Assembly: GCF_019654955.1 (NCBI RefSeq)
Contig: NZ_BPEV01000043.1
Coordinates: 1 to 36,092 of the forward strand
Reading direction: 5' to 3'
From: Shewanella sp. KT0246
GTDB taxonomy: Bacteria > Pseudomonadota > Gammaproteobacteria > Enterobacterales > Shewanellaceae
DNA: 36,092 nucleotides
Shown here: one piece after another, positions 6,485-16,100 of the stretch
Layout of the letters: each line of letters opens with the position of its first letter
How positions within the stretch are numbered: the stretch's first letter is position 1
The notes under the pieces: model-generated
The model's input: only the letters and a program-made list of their open reading frames with translations
Database searches by the model: none
What the model was told of the DNA's origin: nothing
Program-made: the position numbers and the translations under genes

Positions 6485-6913
6485 ATGGCAAAGAAAATTG
6501 AAGCTTATATTAAGCTACAAGTAGCAGCCGGTGCTGCAAACCCGTCTCCACCAGTTGGTCCTGCTCTAGGTCAAAAAGGTGTGAACATCATGGAATTCTG
6601 TAAAGCATTCAACGCTCGTACTGAAAAGTTCGACAAAGGTATGCCGATTCCTGTAGTTATCACTGTATACAACGATCGTTCTTTCACGTTCGAAACTAAG
6701 ACTCCTCCAGCATCTTTCTTATTGTTGAAAGCTGCCGGTCTAAAGTCTGGTTCTGGCCGTCCAAATACCGAGAAAGTTGGAACTATCAAGCGCAGCGCTG
6801 TTCAGGAAATTGCTGAAACTAAAGCGGCTGATATGACTGGTGCTGATGTTGAAGCTATGATGCGTTCAATTGAAGGTACTGCACGTTCAATGGGTTTGGT
6901 AGTAGAGGACTAA
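6485..6913 (+). CDS. rplK: 50S ribosomal protein L11
   Basis: Binds the GTPase-associated region of 23S rRNA at the base of the L7/L12 stalk; needed for stringent activation of RelA and the target region of thiostrepton. 142 residues as in E. coli. The N-terminal domain carries the proline-rich helix NPSPPVGPALGQKGVNI (about 20-36) and the C-terminal domain binds rRNA. First gene of an operon with rplA, four bases downstream. Confidence 0.98.
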   Translation: MAKKIEAYIKLQVAAGAANPSPPVGPALGQKGVNIMEFCKAFNARTEKFDKGMPIPVVITVYNDRSFTFETKTPPASFLLLKAAGLKSGSGRPNTEKVGTIKRSAVQEIAETKAADMTGADVEAMMRSIEGTARSMGLVVED

Positions 6914-6917
6914 TATA

Positions 6918-7619
6918 ATGGCAAAGCTAACTAAGCGCATGCGCGTAATCCGCGAGAAAATCGACGGAACTAAAAGCTACGATATCAATGAAGCTGTTTC
7001 TTTATTAAAAGAACTTGCTACTGCTAAATTCGTAGAAAGTGTTGACGTTGCTGTTAACCTAGGTATTGACCCTCGTAAATCAGACCAAAACGTTCGTGGC
7101 GCTACAGTATTACCACATGGTACTGGCCGTGAAGTTCGTGTTGCTGTGTTCACACAGGGCGCAAACGCTGAAGCAGCTAAAGAAGCTGGTGCAGAGTTAG
7201 TTGGTATGGACGAGCTAGCTGCACAAGTTAAAGCTGGCGAAATGAACTTCGACGTAGTGATCGCATCTCCAGATGCAATGCGCGTTGTTGGTCAGTTAGG
7301 TCAAATCTTAGGCCCACGTGGTCTAATGCCTAACCCTAAAACTGGTACAGTAACGCCAAACGTTGCTGATGCAGTTAAAAATGCCAAAGCCGGTCAAGTT
7401 CGTTACCGTAACGACAAGAATGGTATTATCCACACTACTATCGGTAAAGTGGATTTTGAACCAGCACAGCTTAAAGAAAACTTAGAAGCGTTAGTCGCAG
7501 CACTGAAAAAGGCTAAGCCTGCAGTTGCTAAAGGTGTATACGTGAAAAAAGTCAGCATCTCTACCACTATGGGTGCAGGTGTTGTGGTTGACCAAGCTAC
7601 ATTGGAAGACCTTAAGTAA
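6918..7619 (+). CDS. rplA: 50S ribosomal protein L1
   Basis: Forms the L1 stalk that helps deacylated tRNA leave the E site. It is also the translational repressor of rplK-rplA in E. coli. 233 residues (E. coli 234). Hallmark segment GQLGQILGPRGLMPNPKTG lies about 126-144. Four bases after rplK, with a weak Shine-Dalgarno inside the rplK end, so coupled translation is likely. Confidence 0.98.
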   Translation: MAKLTKRMRVIREKIDGTKSYDINEAVSLLKELATAKFVESVDVAVNLGIDPRKSDQNVRGATVLPHGTGREVRVAVFTQGANAEAAKEAGAELVGMDELAAQVKAGEMNFDVVIASPDAMRVVGQLGQILGPRGLMPNPKTGTVTPNVADAVKNAKAGQVRYRNDKNGIIHTTIGKVDFEPAQLKENLEALVAALKKAKPAVAKGVYVKKVSISTTMGAGVVVDQATLEDLK

Positions 7620-7623
7620 TATA

Positions 7624-7660
7624 CAAAGTGAGTGGGTTAGTGTATAATCCGCGCACTTTG
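7624..7660 (+). promoter_or_regulatory. rplJ-rplL-rpoBC promoter within an inverted repeat
   Basis: -10 tataat (7643-7648) with a GC-rich discriminator (ccgcgc). The -35 is poor (near 7620-7627). caaagtg-a-gtgggtta (7624-7639) pairs with taatccgc-g-cactttg (7645-7660): fifteen pairs, two of them G-T, and one mismatch, so the -10 box is enclosed by the dyad. It is placed just after the rplA stop and before the L10 leader. Confidence 0.6.
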
Positions 7661-7876
7661 TGGGTTGAGGTCTGTTTTTGACAACGTTAAAAACAGATTT
7701 CCGTCCAAGACCGTAGGTGTTTTCTTAGGATAACTTAATTTCCTACGTAGACGGTGTCAGACCCCCCAGATAGATTTTGTTCTGCTGGAAATCTGCACCG
7801 TAAGTCGTTAAACACATAAGTGTTTAATATGGTAAATACTAGGGATATCCCTAGGTAGAATCCAGGAGTAAAGCCA
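7661..7876 (+). promoter_or_regulatory. L10 leader (L10-L12 autoregulatory mRNA leader)
   Basis: The segment gaccgtaggtg...cctacgtagacggtg (about 7708-7757) and the later gttctgctgg closely resemble the E. coli rplJ leader bound by the L10(L12)4 complex, which blocks translation of rplJ and rplL. Further downstream are a hairpin taaacac/gtgttta (about 7809-7826) and a perfect 16-base palindrome ctagggatatccctag (7839-7854) just before the Shine-Dalgarno aggag. Confidence 0.8.
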
Positions 7877-8374
7877 ATGGCATTAAGACTCGAAGACAAA
7901 AAAGCGATTGTTGCTGAAGTCAACGAAGCAGCCAAAGGTGCTTTATCTGCAGTTGTTGCCGATTCACGCGGTGTAACTGTAGGTGAGATGACCGGTCTGC
8001 GTAAAGCAGCTCGTGAAGCTGGTGTTTATGTACGCGTAGTACGTAATACATTAGTTAAACGCGCTGTAGCTGGTACTGATTTTGAGTGCCTGTCTGACAC
8101 GTTTACTGGTCCTACTTTAATTGCATTTTCTACTGAGCACCCAGGTGCTGCAGCGCGTCTTCTAAAAGATTTCGCAACTGCACAAGAAAAGTTTGAAATT
8201 AAAGCAGCAGCCTTTGAAGGGGAAGTAATCCCTGCAGCAGATATTGATCGTTTAGCGAAATTACCAACTTACGACGAAGCACTAGCTCAGTTGATGATGA
8301 CTATGAAAGAAGCATCTGCTGGCAAGTTTGTTCGTACATTGGCCGCTCTTCGCGATCAAAAAGAAGCAGCATAA
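7877..8374 (+). CDS. rplJ: 50S ribosomal protein L10
   Basis: Base of the ribosomal stalk: binds 23S rRNA with its N-terminal domain and holds L7/L12 dimers on its C-terminal helix. 165 residues as in E. coli. The N-terminus MALRLEDKKAIVAEV and VRNTLVKRAV (about 53-62) are typical. With L12 it represses this mRNA through the leader upstream. Shine-Dalgarno aggag at the right distance supports the start. Confidence 0.98.
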   Translation: MALRLEDKKAIVAEVNEAAKGALSAVVADSRGVTVGEMTGLRKAAREAGVYVRVVRNTLVKRAVAGTDFECLSDTFTGPTLIAFSTEHPGAAARLLKDFATAQEKFEIKAAAFEGEVIPAADIDRLAKLPTYDEALAQLMMTMKEASAGKFVRTLAALRDQKEAA

Positions 8375-8428
8375 TATTTTATTAGCCGCTTAAATTAATT
8401 GAATTCAGTACAATAGGAATTTTTTGTT

Positions 8429-8797
8429 ATGTCTATCACAAAAGACCAAATCTTAGAAGCTTTCGCAGAAATGTCTGTAATGGAAGTTGTTGAACTAATC
8501 GAAGCAATGGAAGAAAAATTCGGCGTTTCTGCTGCAGCTGCTGCTGTTGCTGTTGGCGGCGACGCTGGCGGTGCTGCTGCTGAGCAAACCGAATTTGACG
8601 TTGTTATGACTTCATTCGGTGCTAACAAAGTTGCTGTAATTAAAGCACTTCGTGGCGCTACAGGTCTTGGCCTGAAAGAAGCTAAAGCAATGGCTGAGTC
8701 TGCACCAGTTGCAGTTAAAGAAGCTATCACTAAAGAAGAAGCAGAAGCCCTTAAAGGCGATTTAGAAGCTGCTGGCGCTGAAGTAGAAGTTAAGTAA
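8429..8797 (+). CDS. rplL: 50S ribosomal protein L7/L12
   Basis: Multi-copy stalk protein that recruits and activates translational GTPases. 122 residues. Dimerisation domain 1-32, a flexible Ala/Gly-rich hinge about 33-53 and a C-terminal factor-binding domain with KVAVIKALRGATGLGLKEAK. Its 54-base gap to rplJ and strong aggaa site fit the need for several copies per ribosome. Followed by the rpoB attenuator. Confidence 0.98.
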   Translation: MSITKDQILEAFAEMSVMEVVELIEAMEEKFGVSAAAAAVAVGGDAGGAAAEQTEFDVVMTSFGANKVAVIKALRGATGLGLKEAKAMAESAPVAVKEAITKEEAEALKGDLEAAGAEVEVK

Positions 8798-8837
8798 GTT
8801 ATACTCTAACTTACCACCTCCCGAGTAATCGGGCGGA

Positions 8838-8869
8838 GGCTGGCGGTTTTTTAACCGTCGGCCTTTTTT
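8838..8869 (+). terminator. rplL-rpoB attenuator
   Basis: ggctggcggtt (8838-8848), loop tttt, aaccgtcggcc (8853-8863): eleven pairs, two of them G-T, then six T. E. coli has a partial terminator at this place that lets only a fraction of transcripts reach rpoBC. The same role is inferred because no promoter is evident before rpoB. Confidence 0.8.
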
Positions 8870-8951
8870 GCGCTATATGCGCAGGCGATTTTTTATTCAC
8901 CGTTTGTCGCCAGTTATTAGCAGTTCCTAGCAGAGATTACTGGTTAGGTTC

Positions 8952-8974
8952 TTGCCATCAACGGTGATGGGCAA
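8952..8974 (+). other. hairpin in the rpoB leader
   Basis: ttgccatca (8952-8960), loop acgg, tgat plus ggcaa with one bulged G (8965-8974). E. coli has an RNase III processing site between the attenuator and rpoB; this stem is short for RNase III and is only a candidate. Confidence 0.35.
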
Positions 8975-9037
8975 ACGTGCTGATTTAATCTTTGTATTAT
9001 TTCAGTCTTGGTCACATCTCGTAAGTAGAGGAAACCC

Positions 9038-12000
9038 ATGGTTTACTCCTATTCTGAAAAGAAGCGTATTCGTAAAGACTTTGGCAAACGTCCAAAAGTT
9101 TTGGATATTCCGTACCTGTTGTCTATTCAATTAGACTCTTTTAAGAAGTTCACCGATCAAGATCCTACGGGTGAACGCGGCTTTGAAGCTGCATTCCGTA
9201 GCGTTTTTCCCATCAAGAGCTTTTCTGGCAACTCTGAACTGCAATATGTCAGTTACAAGCTAGGCGAGCCAGTTTTTGATGTGAAAGAGTGTCAGATCCG
9301 CGGTGTTACATATTCAGCTCCATTACGCGTTAAACTGCGTATGGTTTTATATGACCGTGAAGCTGCACCAGGCACAGTTAAAGATATTAAAGAACAAGAA
9401 GTCTATATGGGTGATATCCCATTAATGACTGATAATGGTACTTTTGTTATCAATGGTACTGAGCGTGTTATCGTGTCTCAGTTACACCGTTCTCCAGGTG
9501 TATTCTTTGATCATGACCGTGGTAAAACCCACTCTTCTGGTAAGGTGCTTTATAACGCACGTATTATTCCTTACCGTGGTTCATGGCTTGACTTTGAATT
9601 TGATCCAAAAGATGCCTTATTTGTACGTATTGACCGTCGCCGTAAATTACCAGCGACTATCATCTTACGTGCATTAGAGTTTTCAACTCAAGAAATCTTA
9701 GACTTATTCTTTGAACGTATTGAGTTCAAGATTAAGCAAGATTCACTTGTTATGGCACTTGTGCCAGATCGCCTTCGTGGTGAGACTGCAAGCTATGACA
9801 TCAAAGACTCGGATGGCAACTTATTAGTTGAAACTGGTCGTCGTATTACTGCTCGTCACATCAGACAGCTTGAAAAATCCAACACAACTGAACTTGAAGT
9901 ACCAGTTGATTACATTGTTGGTAAATATGCTGCTCAAGATTACATTGATGAAGATACTGGTGAAGTACTTGTTAGCGCAAATGCTGAAATCACCCTTGAA
10001 GACCTAGCTAAACTTTCTTTAGCGGGTATTAAAGAAGTTGATACTTTGTTTATCAACGATCTTGATCATGGTGCATATATCTCAGACACATTACGTATTG
10101 ATTCTACAACTAACCGCTTAGAAGCATTAGTTGAAATCTACCGCATGATGCGTCCTGGTGAGCCACCAACCAAAGATGCAGCTGAAGGCTTATTCCAGAA
10201 CTTGTTCTTCAGTGAAGAACGTTATGACTTATCTAAAGTAGGTCGTATGAAGTTCAACCGTCGTCTTGAGATTTCTGAAGATGAAGGTGCAGGCGTACTG
10301 TCTAAAGAAGACATCGTACACGTTATGAAGAAAATCATCGAAATCCGTAACGGTTACGATGAAGTCGACGATATTGACCATCTAGGTAACCGTCGTATTC
10401 GTAGCGTTGGTGAAATGGCTGAAAACCAATTCCGTGTTGGTCTAGTTCGTGTTGAGCGTGCTGTTCGTGAACGTCTATCTTTAGGCGATCTGAATGAGCT
10501 TATGCCACAAGATCTAATCAATGCTAAGCCTATTTCTGCGGCTGTGAAAGAATTCTTTGGTTCTTCGCAATTGTCACAGTTTATGGACCAAAACAACCCG
10601 TTGTCAGAAGTGACGCATAAGCGTCGTATCTCGGCACTTGGTCCTGGTGGTTTAACACGTGAACGTGCTGGTTTCGAAGTACGTGACGTGCATCCAACTC
10701 ACTACGGTCGTTTATGTCCAATCGAAACGCCAGAGGGACCAAACATTGGTCTAATTAACTCGTTGGCAAGTTTCGCTCGTACTAACTCGTATGGCTTCCT
10801 AGAAACGCCTTATCGTAAGGTTGTTGATTGTGTGGTTACTGATGAAGTTGAATACTTATCAGCAATCGAAGAAGGCCGTTATGTGATTGCGCAGGCAAAC
10901 ATCGAAATTGATTCTTCAAACCGTATGCTTGAAGAGCAAATCGCATGTCGTCATAAAGGTGAATCTACCTTTATGCGTGCTGCTGATATCCAATATATGG
11001 ATGTATCACCACAACAGATCATTTCTGTTGCGGCATCACTTATTCCGTTCTTAGAACACGATGATGCTAACCGTGCATTGATGGGTGCAAACATGCAACG
11101 TCAAGCCGTACCTACTTTAAGAGCTGATAAGCCTCTTGTTGGTACTGGTATTGAGCGTACACTTGCTGTTGACTCAGGTGTTGTTGTAGCTGCGAAGCGT
11201 GGCGGTGTTATCGACTATGTTGATGCTAGCCGTATCGTAGTGAAAGTTAACGAAGCAGAATTGACTCCAGGTGAAGCTGGTATCGATATCTACAACTTGA
11301 CTAAATACACTCGTTCTAACCAAAACACTTGTATTAACCAACGTCCTTGTTGTTCTGTTGGTGATCCAATTGTTCGTGGTGATGTATTAGCCGATGGCCC
11401 GTCTACCGATTTAGGTGACTTGGCTCTTGGTCAAAATATGCGTATCGCATTCATGCCTTGGAACGGTTATAACTTCGAAGATTCGATCTTAATCTCTGAG
11501 CGCGTAGCGCAAGAGGATCGTTTCACTACTATTCATATCCAAGAGCTTTCATGTATTGCTCGTGATACGAAATTAGGTAGCGAAGAAATTACTGCTGATA
11601 TTCCAAATGTAGGTGAATCTGCACTGTCTAAACTAGATGAGTCAGGTATCGTTTACATCGGTGCAGAAGTTAAAGGCGGCGACATTCTAGTTGGTAAAGT
11701 GACACCTAAAGGTGAAACCCAGCTGACTCCAGAAGAGAAGCTTTTGCGTGCAATCTTCGGTGAAAAAGCTTCTGACGTTAAGGACAGCTCATTACGTGTC
11801 CCTAACTCAGTTAAAGGGACTATCATCGATGTTCAAGTTTTCACTCGTGACGGTATCGAAAAAGATAAACGTGCGCTTGAAATTGAAGAGATGCATGTTA
11901 GCCAAGCGCGTAAAGATTTAGGCGAAGAGTTCGAAATCCTTGAAGAAGGTGTTTTGAGCCGTGCACGTAATTTATTACTATCTGTTGGTTTCTCTCAAGC

Positions 12001-13069
12001 TAAATTAGCTGAGTTACCACGTAAAGATGTATTAATTCAAGTTATCGATGACGAAGTTAAGCAAACTGAGCTTGAGCAATTAGCCGAGCAACATGAAGAG
12101 CTTAAAGCTGACTTCGATAAGAAGTTTGAAGTTAAACGTCGCAAAATCACCCAAGGTGATGACTTAGCACCTGGCGTACTTAAGATTGTTAAGGTTTACC
12201 TTGCAGTTAAACGTACTATCCAGCCTGGTGATAAGATGGCGGGTCGTCACGGTAACAAAGGTGTAATCTCTAAGATTTGCCCTATCGAAGACATGCCATA
12301 CGATGAAACTGGTGATCCAGTTGATATCGTACTAAACCCATTGGGCGTACCATCGCGTATGAACATTGGTCAGGTACTAGAAGTTCACTTAGGTGCTGCA
12401 GCTAAGGGTATCGGTAATCGTATTACTGCTATGCTTGAAGAGCAACGTGAACTTGCTGAACTGCGCGACTACATCCGCCAAGTATATGAATTAGGTGACG
12501 AAGTTCTACAGAAAGTCGACATCAACTCATTCACTGACGATGAAGTATTGCGTCTGGCTAAAAACCTTAAAGGTGGTTTACCAGTTGCTACGCCAGCTTT
12601 CGATGGTGCTAAAGAGAAAGAGATCAAGCAAATGCTTGAACTTGCAGGCTTACCTGATTCTGGCCAGTTAACATTATGTGACGGCCGTACCGGTAACGAA
12701 TTTGAGCGTAAAGTAACTGTTGGTTACATGTACATGCTCAAATTGAACCACTTAGTTGATGACAAGATGCACGCCCGTTCTACCGGTTCGTACAGCTTAG
12801 TTACACAACAACCATTGGGCGGTAAAGCTCAATTCGGTGGTCAGCGTTTCGGTGAGATGGAAGTATGGGCACTAGAAGCATACGGTGCTGCATATACTCT
12901 TCAGGAAATGCTAACGGTTAAATCAGATGACGTTAATGGTCGTACTCAGATGTATAAAAACATCGTCGACGGTAACCATCAGATGCACCCAGGCATGCCT
13001 GAGTCTTTCAACGTATTGTTGAAGGAAATTCGTTCACTTGGTATTAATATCGAGTTGGATCAAGAGTAA
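9038..13069 (+). CDS. rpoB: DNA-directed RNA polymerase subunit beta
   Basis: Catalytic beta subunit. 1343 residues, one more than E. coli. The rifampicin pocket reads FGSSQLSQFMDQNN and THKRRISALGPGG with Asp517, His527 and Ser532 (E. coli 516, 526, 531), all the sensitive-type residues. GDKMAGRHGNKG carries Lys1066 and Lys1074 that contact the initiating nucleotide. The C-terminus NIELDQE is typical. Starts at ATG after gagga. Expressed by read-through of the attenuator after rplL. Confidence 0.99.
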   Translation: MVYSYSEKKRIRKDFGKRPKVLDIPYLLSIQLDSFKKFTDQDPTGERGFEAAFRSVFPIKSFSGNSELQYVSYKLGEPVFDVKECQIRGVTYSAPLRVKLRMVLYDREAAPGTVKDIKEQEVYMGDIPLMTDNGTFVINGTERVIVSQLHRSPGVFFDHDRGKTHSSGKVLYNARIIPYRGSWLDFEFDPKDALFVRIDRRRKLPATIILRALEFSTQEILDLFFERIEFKIKQDSLVMALVPDRLRGETASYDIKDSDGNLLVETGRRITARHIRQLEKSNTTELEVPVDYIVGKYAAQDYIDEDTGEVLVSANAEITLEDLAKLSLAGIKEVDTLFINDLDHGAYISDTLRIDSTTNRLEALVEIYRMMRPGEPPTKDAAEGLFQNLFFSEERYDLSKVGRMKFNRRLEISEDEGAGVLSKEDIVHVMKKIIEIRNGYDEVDDIDHLGNRRIRSVGEMAENQFRVGLVRVERAVRERLSLGDLNELMPQDLINAKPISAAVKEFFGSSQLSQFMDQNNPLSEVTHKRRISALGPGGLTRERAGFEVRDVHPTHYGRLCPIETPEGPNIGLINSLASFARTNSYGFLETPYRKVVDCVVTDEVEYLSAIEEGRYVIAQANIEIDSSNRMLEEQIACRHKGESTFMRAADIQYMDVSPQQIISVAASLIPFLEHDDANRALMGANMQRQAVPTLRADKPLVGTGIERTLAVDSGVVVAAKRGGVIDYVDASRIVVKVNEAELTPGEAGIDIYNLTKYTRSNQNTCINQRPCCSVGDPIVRGDVLADGPSTDLGDLALGQNMRIAFMPWNGYNFEDSILISERVAQEDRFTTIHIQELSCIARDTKLGSEEITADIPNVGESALSKLDESGIVYIGAEVKGGDILVGKVTPKGETQLTPEEKLLRAIFGEKASDVKDSSLRVPNSVKGTIIDVQVFTRDGIEKDKRALEIEEMHVSQARKDLGEEFEILEEGVLSRARNLLLSVGFSQAKLAELPRKDVLIQVIDDEVKQTELEQLAEQHEELKADFDKKFEVKRRKITQGDDLAPGVLKIVKVYLAVKRTIQPGDKMAGRHGNKGVISKICPIEDMPYDETGDPVDIVLNPLGVPSRMNIGQVLEVHLGAAAKGIGNRITAMLEEQRELAELRDYIRQVYELGDEVLQKVDINSFTDDEVLRLAKNLKGGLPVATPAFDGAKEKEIKQMLELAGLPDSGQLTLCDGRTGNEFERKVTVGYMYMLKLNHLVDDKMHARSTGSYSLVTQQPLGGKAQFGGQRFGEMEVWALEAYGAAYTLQEMLTVKSDDVNGRTQMYKNIVDGNHQMHPGMPESFNVLLKEIRSLGINIELDQE

Positions 13070-13094
13070 GCATCGCTCTTAAGCAATGTTTGGT

Positions 13095-13129
13095 AACCAA
13101 GGATGCTTTGCTTAGCAAAGCATCTGGTT
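13095..13129 (+). other. rpoB-rpoC intercistronic hairpin
   Basis: gatgctttgc (13102-13111), loop tta, gcaaagcatc (13115-13124) is a perfect ten-pair stem. It extends past a two-base bulge with aacca (13095-13099) and tggtt (13125-13129). There is no T run. It ends about ten bases before the rpoC Shine-Dalgarno. A role in mRNA stability or pausing is inferred only. Confidence 0.6.
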
Positions 13130-13150
13130 TAACTCCTTCAGGAGAGAAAC

Positions 13151-16100
13151 GTGAAAGACTTATTAAAGTTTCTTAAACAGCAAAGTAAGACTGAAGAATT
13201 TAACGGTATTAAAATTGGTTTGGCTTCGCCAGACCTAATCCGTTCTTGGTCTTTTGGTGAAGTTAAAAAGCCAGAAACCATTAACTACCGTACTTTCAAA
13301 CCTGAGCGTGAAGGTTTGTTCTGTGCGCGTATTTTCGGTCCTGTAAAAGATTACGAATGTTTGTGTGGTAAATACAAACGTTTAAAGCACCGTGGTGTTA
13401 TTTGTGAGAAGTGTGGCGTTGAAGTTACACAGACTAAAGTACGTCGTGAGCGTATGGGTCATATTGATCTTGCAAGCCCTGTTGCCCATATTTGGTTCTT
13501 GAAATCACTTCCGAGTCGTATCGGTTTGATGCTTGATATGACATTACGTGATATTGAACGCGTACTGTACTTTGAATCATTTGTAGTGATCGAGCCTGGC
13601 ATGACCAGCCTTGAACGCGGCCAAATGCTGACAGAAGAAACATATCTTGATGCATTAGAAGAATACGGTGACGAGTTCGAAGCTAAAATGGGTGCTGAAG
13701 CAGTCTTAGACTTGCTACGTGCTATCAATTTAGAAGAACAAATTGATCAAATGCGTGAAGAGTTACCGTCAATTAACTCTGAAACCCGTCGTAAGAAGGT
13801 CACTAAGCGCCTTAAACTGATGGAAGCATTCTTCACTTCTGGCAACAAGCCTGAGTGGATGATCTTAAAAGTTTTACCAGTTCTACCACCTGATTTACGT
13901 CCTCTAGTTCCACTAGATGGCGGACGTTTTGCTACGTCTGATTTGAACGACCTTTACCGTCGTGTAATCAACCGTAACAACCGTCTAAAACGACTATTGG
14001 ATCTAGCTGCACCAGACATTATCGTACGTAACGAAAAGCGTATGTTACAAGAGTCTGTTGATGCGCTATTAGATAATGGTCGTCGTGGTCGTGCTATTAC
14101 AGGTTCTAACAAGCGTCCTCTTAAATCTTTGGCTGATATGATCAAAGGTAAGCAAGGTCGTTTCCGTCAGAACTTACTTGGTAAGCGTGTAGATTACTCT
14201 GGTCGTTCGGTTATTACCGTAGGTCCTACTTTACGTCTGCATCAGTGTGGTCTTCCTAAGAAGATGGCACTTGAGCTATTCAAACCATTCATCTATGGCA
14301 AATTAGAAGGTCGCGGTTTAGCTACGACTATTAAAGCTGCTAAGAAAATGGTTGAACGTGAACAAGCAGAAGTATGGGATGTACTAGACGAAGTTATTCG
14401 TGAACATCCAGTAATGCTAAACCGTGCACCAACACTTCATAGACTGGGTATTCAAGCATTTGAGCCAGTTCTTATTGAAGGTAAAGCAATCCAATTGCAT
14501 CCATTAGTATGTGCGGCATATAACGCCGACTTCGATGGTGACCAAATGGCTGTGCACGTACCGTTAACGCTTGAAGCTCAATTAGAAGCACGCTCGTTAA
14601 TGATGTCGACTAACAACATTCTTTCTCCAGCAAATGGTGAGCCTGTAATTACTCCGTCACAAGACGTTGTATTAGGTCTTTACTACACGAGCCGTGAATG
14701 TGTTAACGGTCGCGGTGAAGGTATGGCATTTATGTCAGTTGATGAAGTTGAAAAGGCTTACGCTACCGGCGCTGCAGAATTGCATGCTCGCGTTAAAGTT
14801 CGTTTAACTGAAACAAAAATTGATGCTAACGGCGAGAAAACACAAACTCTGAATGTAGTAGATACTACAGTCGGTCGTGCGTTGTTATCGCAGATCCTGC
14901 CAGAAGGCTTACCATTTGAACTGGTTAACCAGAACATGGGTAAGAAGCAGATCTCGAAATTGCTGAATACTTGTTACCGTACATTAGGCCTTAAAGATAC
15001 TGTTATCTTCGCTGACCAATTAATGTATACCGGTTTCCGTTATGCGACTATCTCAGGTGCCTCTGTTGGTATCAACGATATGGTTATTCCGGATGAGAAG
15101 TATACTTTAGTTGAAGAAGCTGAACGTGAAGTGCTTGAAATTCAAGAGCAGTTCCAATCAGGTCTAGTTACCGCTGGTGAGCGTTACAACAAAGTTATCG
15201 ATATTTGGGCAAGCACCAACGATAAAATCTCTAAAGCGATGATGGACAACTTGAAAAAAGAAGTTGTTATTAATCGTGATGGCGAAGAAGAAGAGCAAGA
15301 TTCGTTTAACAGCATCTATATGATGGCTGACTCGGGGGCTCGTGGTAGTGCTGCACAGATTCGTCAGTTAGCGGGTATGCGTGGTCTGATGGCTAAGCCG
15401 GATGGCTCAATCATCGAAACCCCAATTACTGCGAACTTCCGTGAAGGTCTGAACGTATCACAATACTTCATCTCTACTCACGGGGCGCGTAAAGGTCTTG
15501 CCGATACCGCACTTAAAACAGCTAACTCGGGTTACCTAACTCGTCGTCTTGTTGATGTTGCACAAGATTTAGTTGTAATTGAAGATGATTGTGGTTCAGT
15601 GGGTGGCTTAACTATGAAGCCGTTGATCGAAGGTGGTGATGTTAAAGAGCCGCTTCGTGAACGTGTTCTAGGTCGCGTAGTGTCTGTTGACGTACTTGAG
15701 CCTGGTACTGAAAAAGTACTTGCTCCACGTAACACATTGCTAGATGAAGCTTGGTGTGATCTATTAGAAGAGCATAGCGTCGATGAAGTTATCGTTCGTT
15801 CTGTTATTTCTTGTGAAACCGACTTTGGTGTATGTGCTGCTTGTTACGGTCGTGATTTAGCACGTGGTCATATCATTAACCACGGTGAAGCAATCGGTGT
15901 TGTAGCTGCTCAATCAATTGGTGAGCCAGGTACACAGCTTACGATGCGTACCTTCCATATTGGTGGTGCAGCGTCTCGTGACTCAGCTGATAACAATGTT
16001 CAAGTTAAAAACAGTGGTACTCTGAAGTTACATAACGCAAAACACGTTACTAGCATCGAGAACAAACTAGTTATCGTATCGCGCTCTTCTGAAGTTGCGA

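Noticed and set aside
8395..8730. 111-codon minus-strand open frame opposite rplL
   Set aside because: Ala/Ser/Thr-rich mirror of the L7/L12 hinge with no supporting signals.
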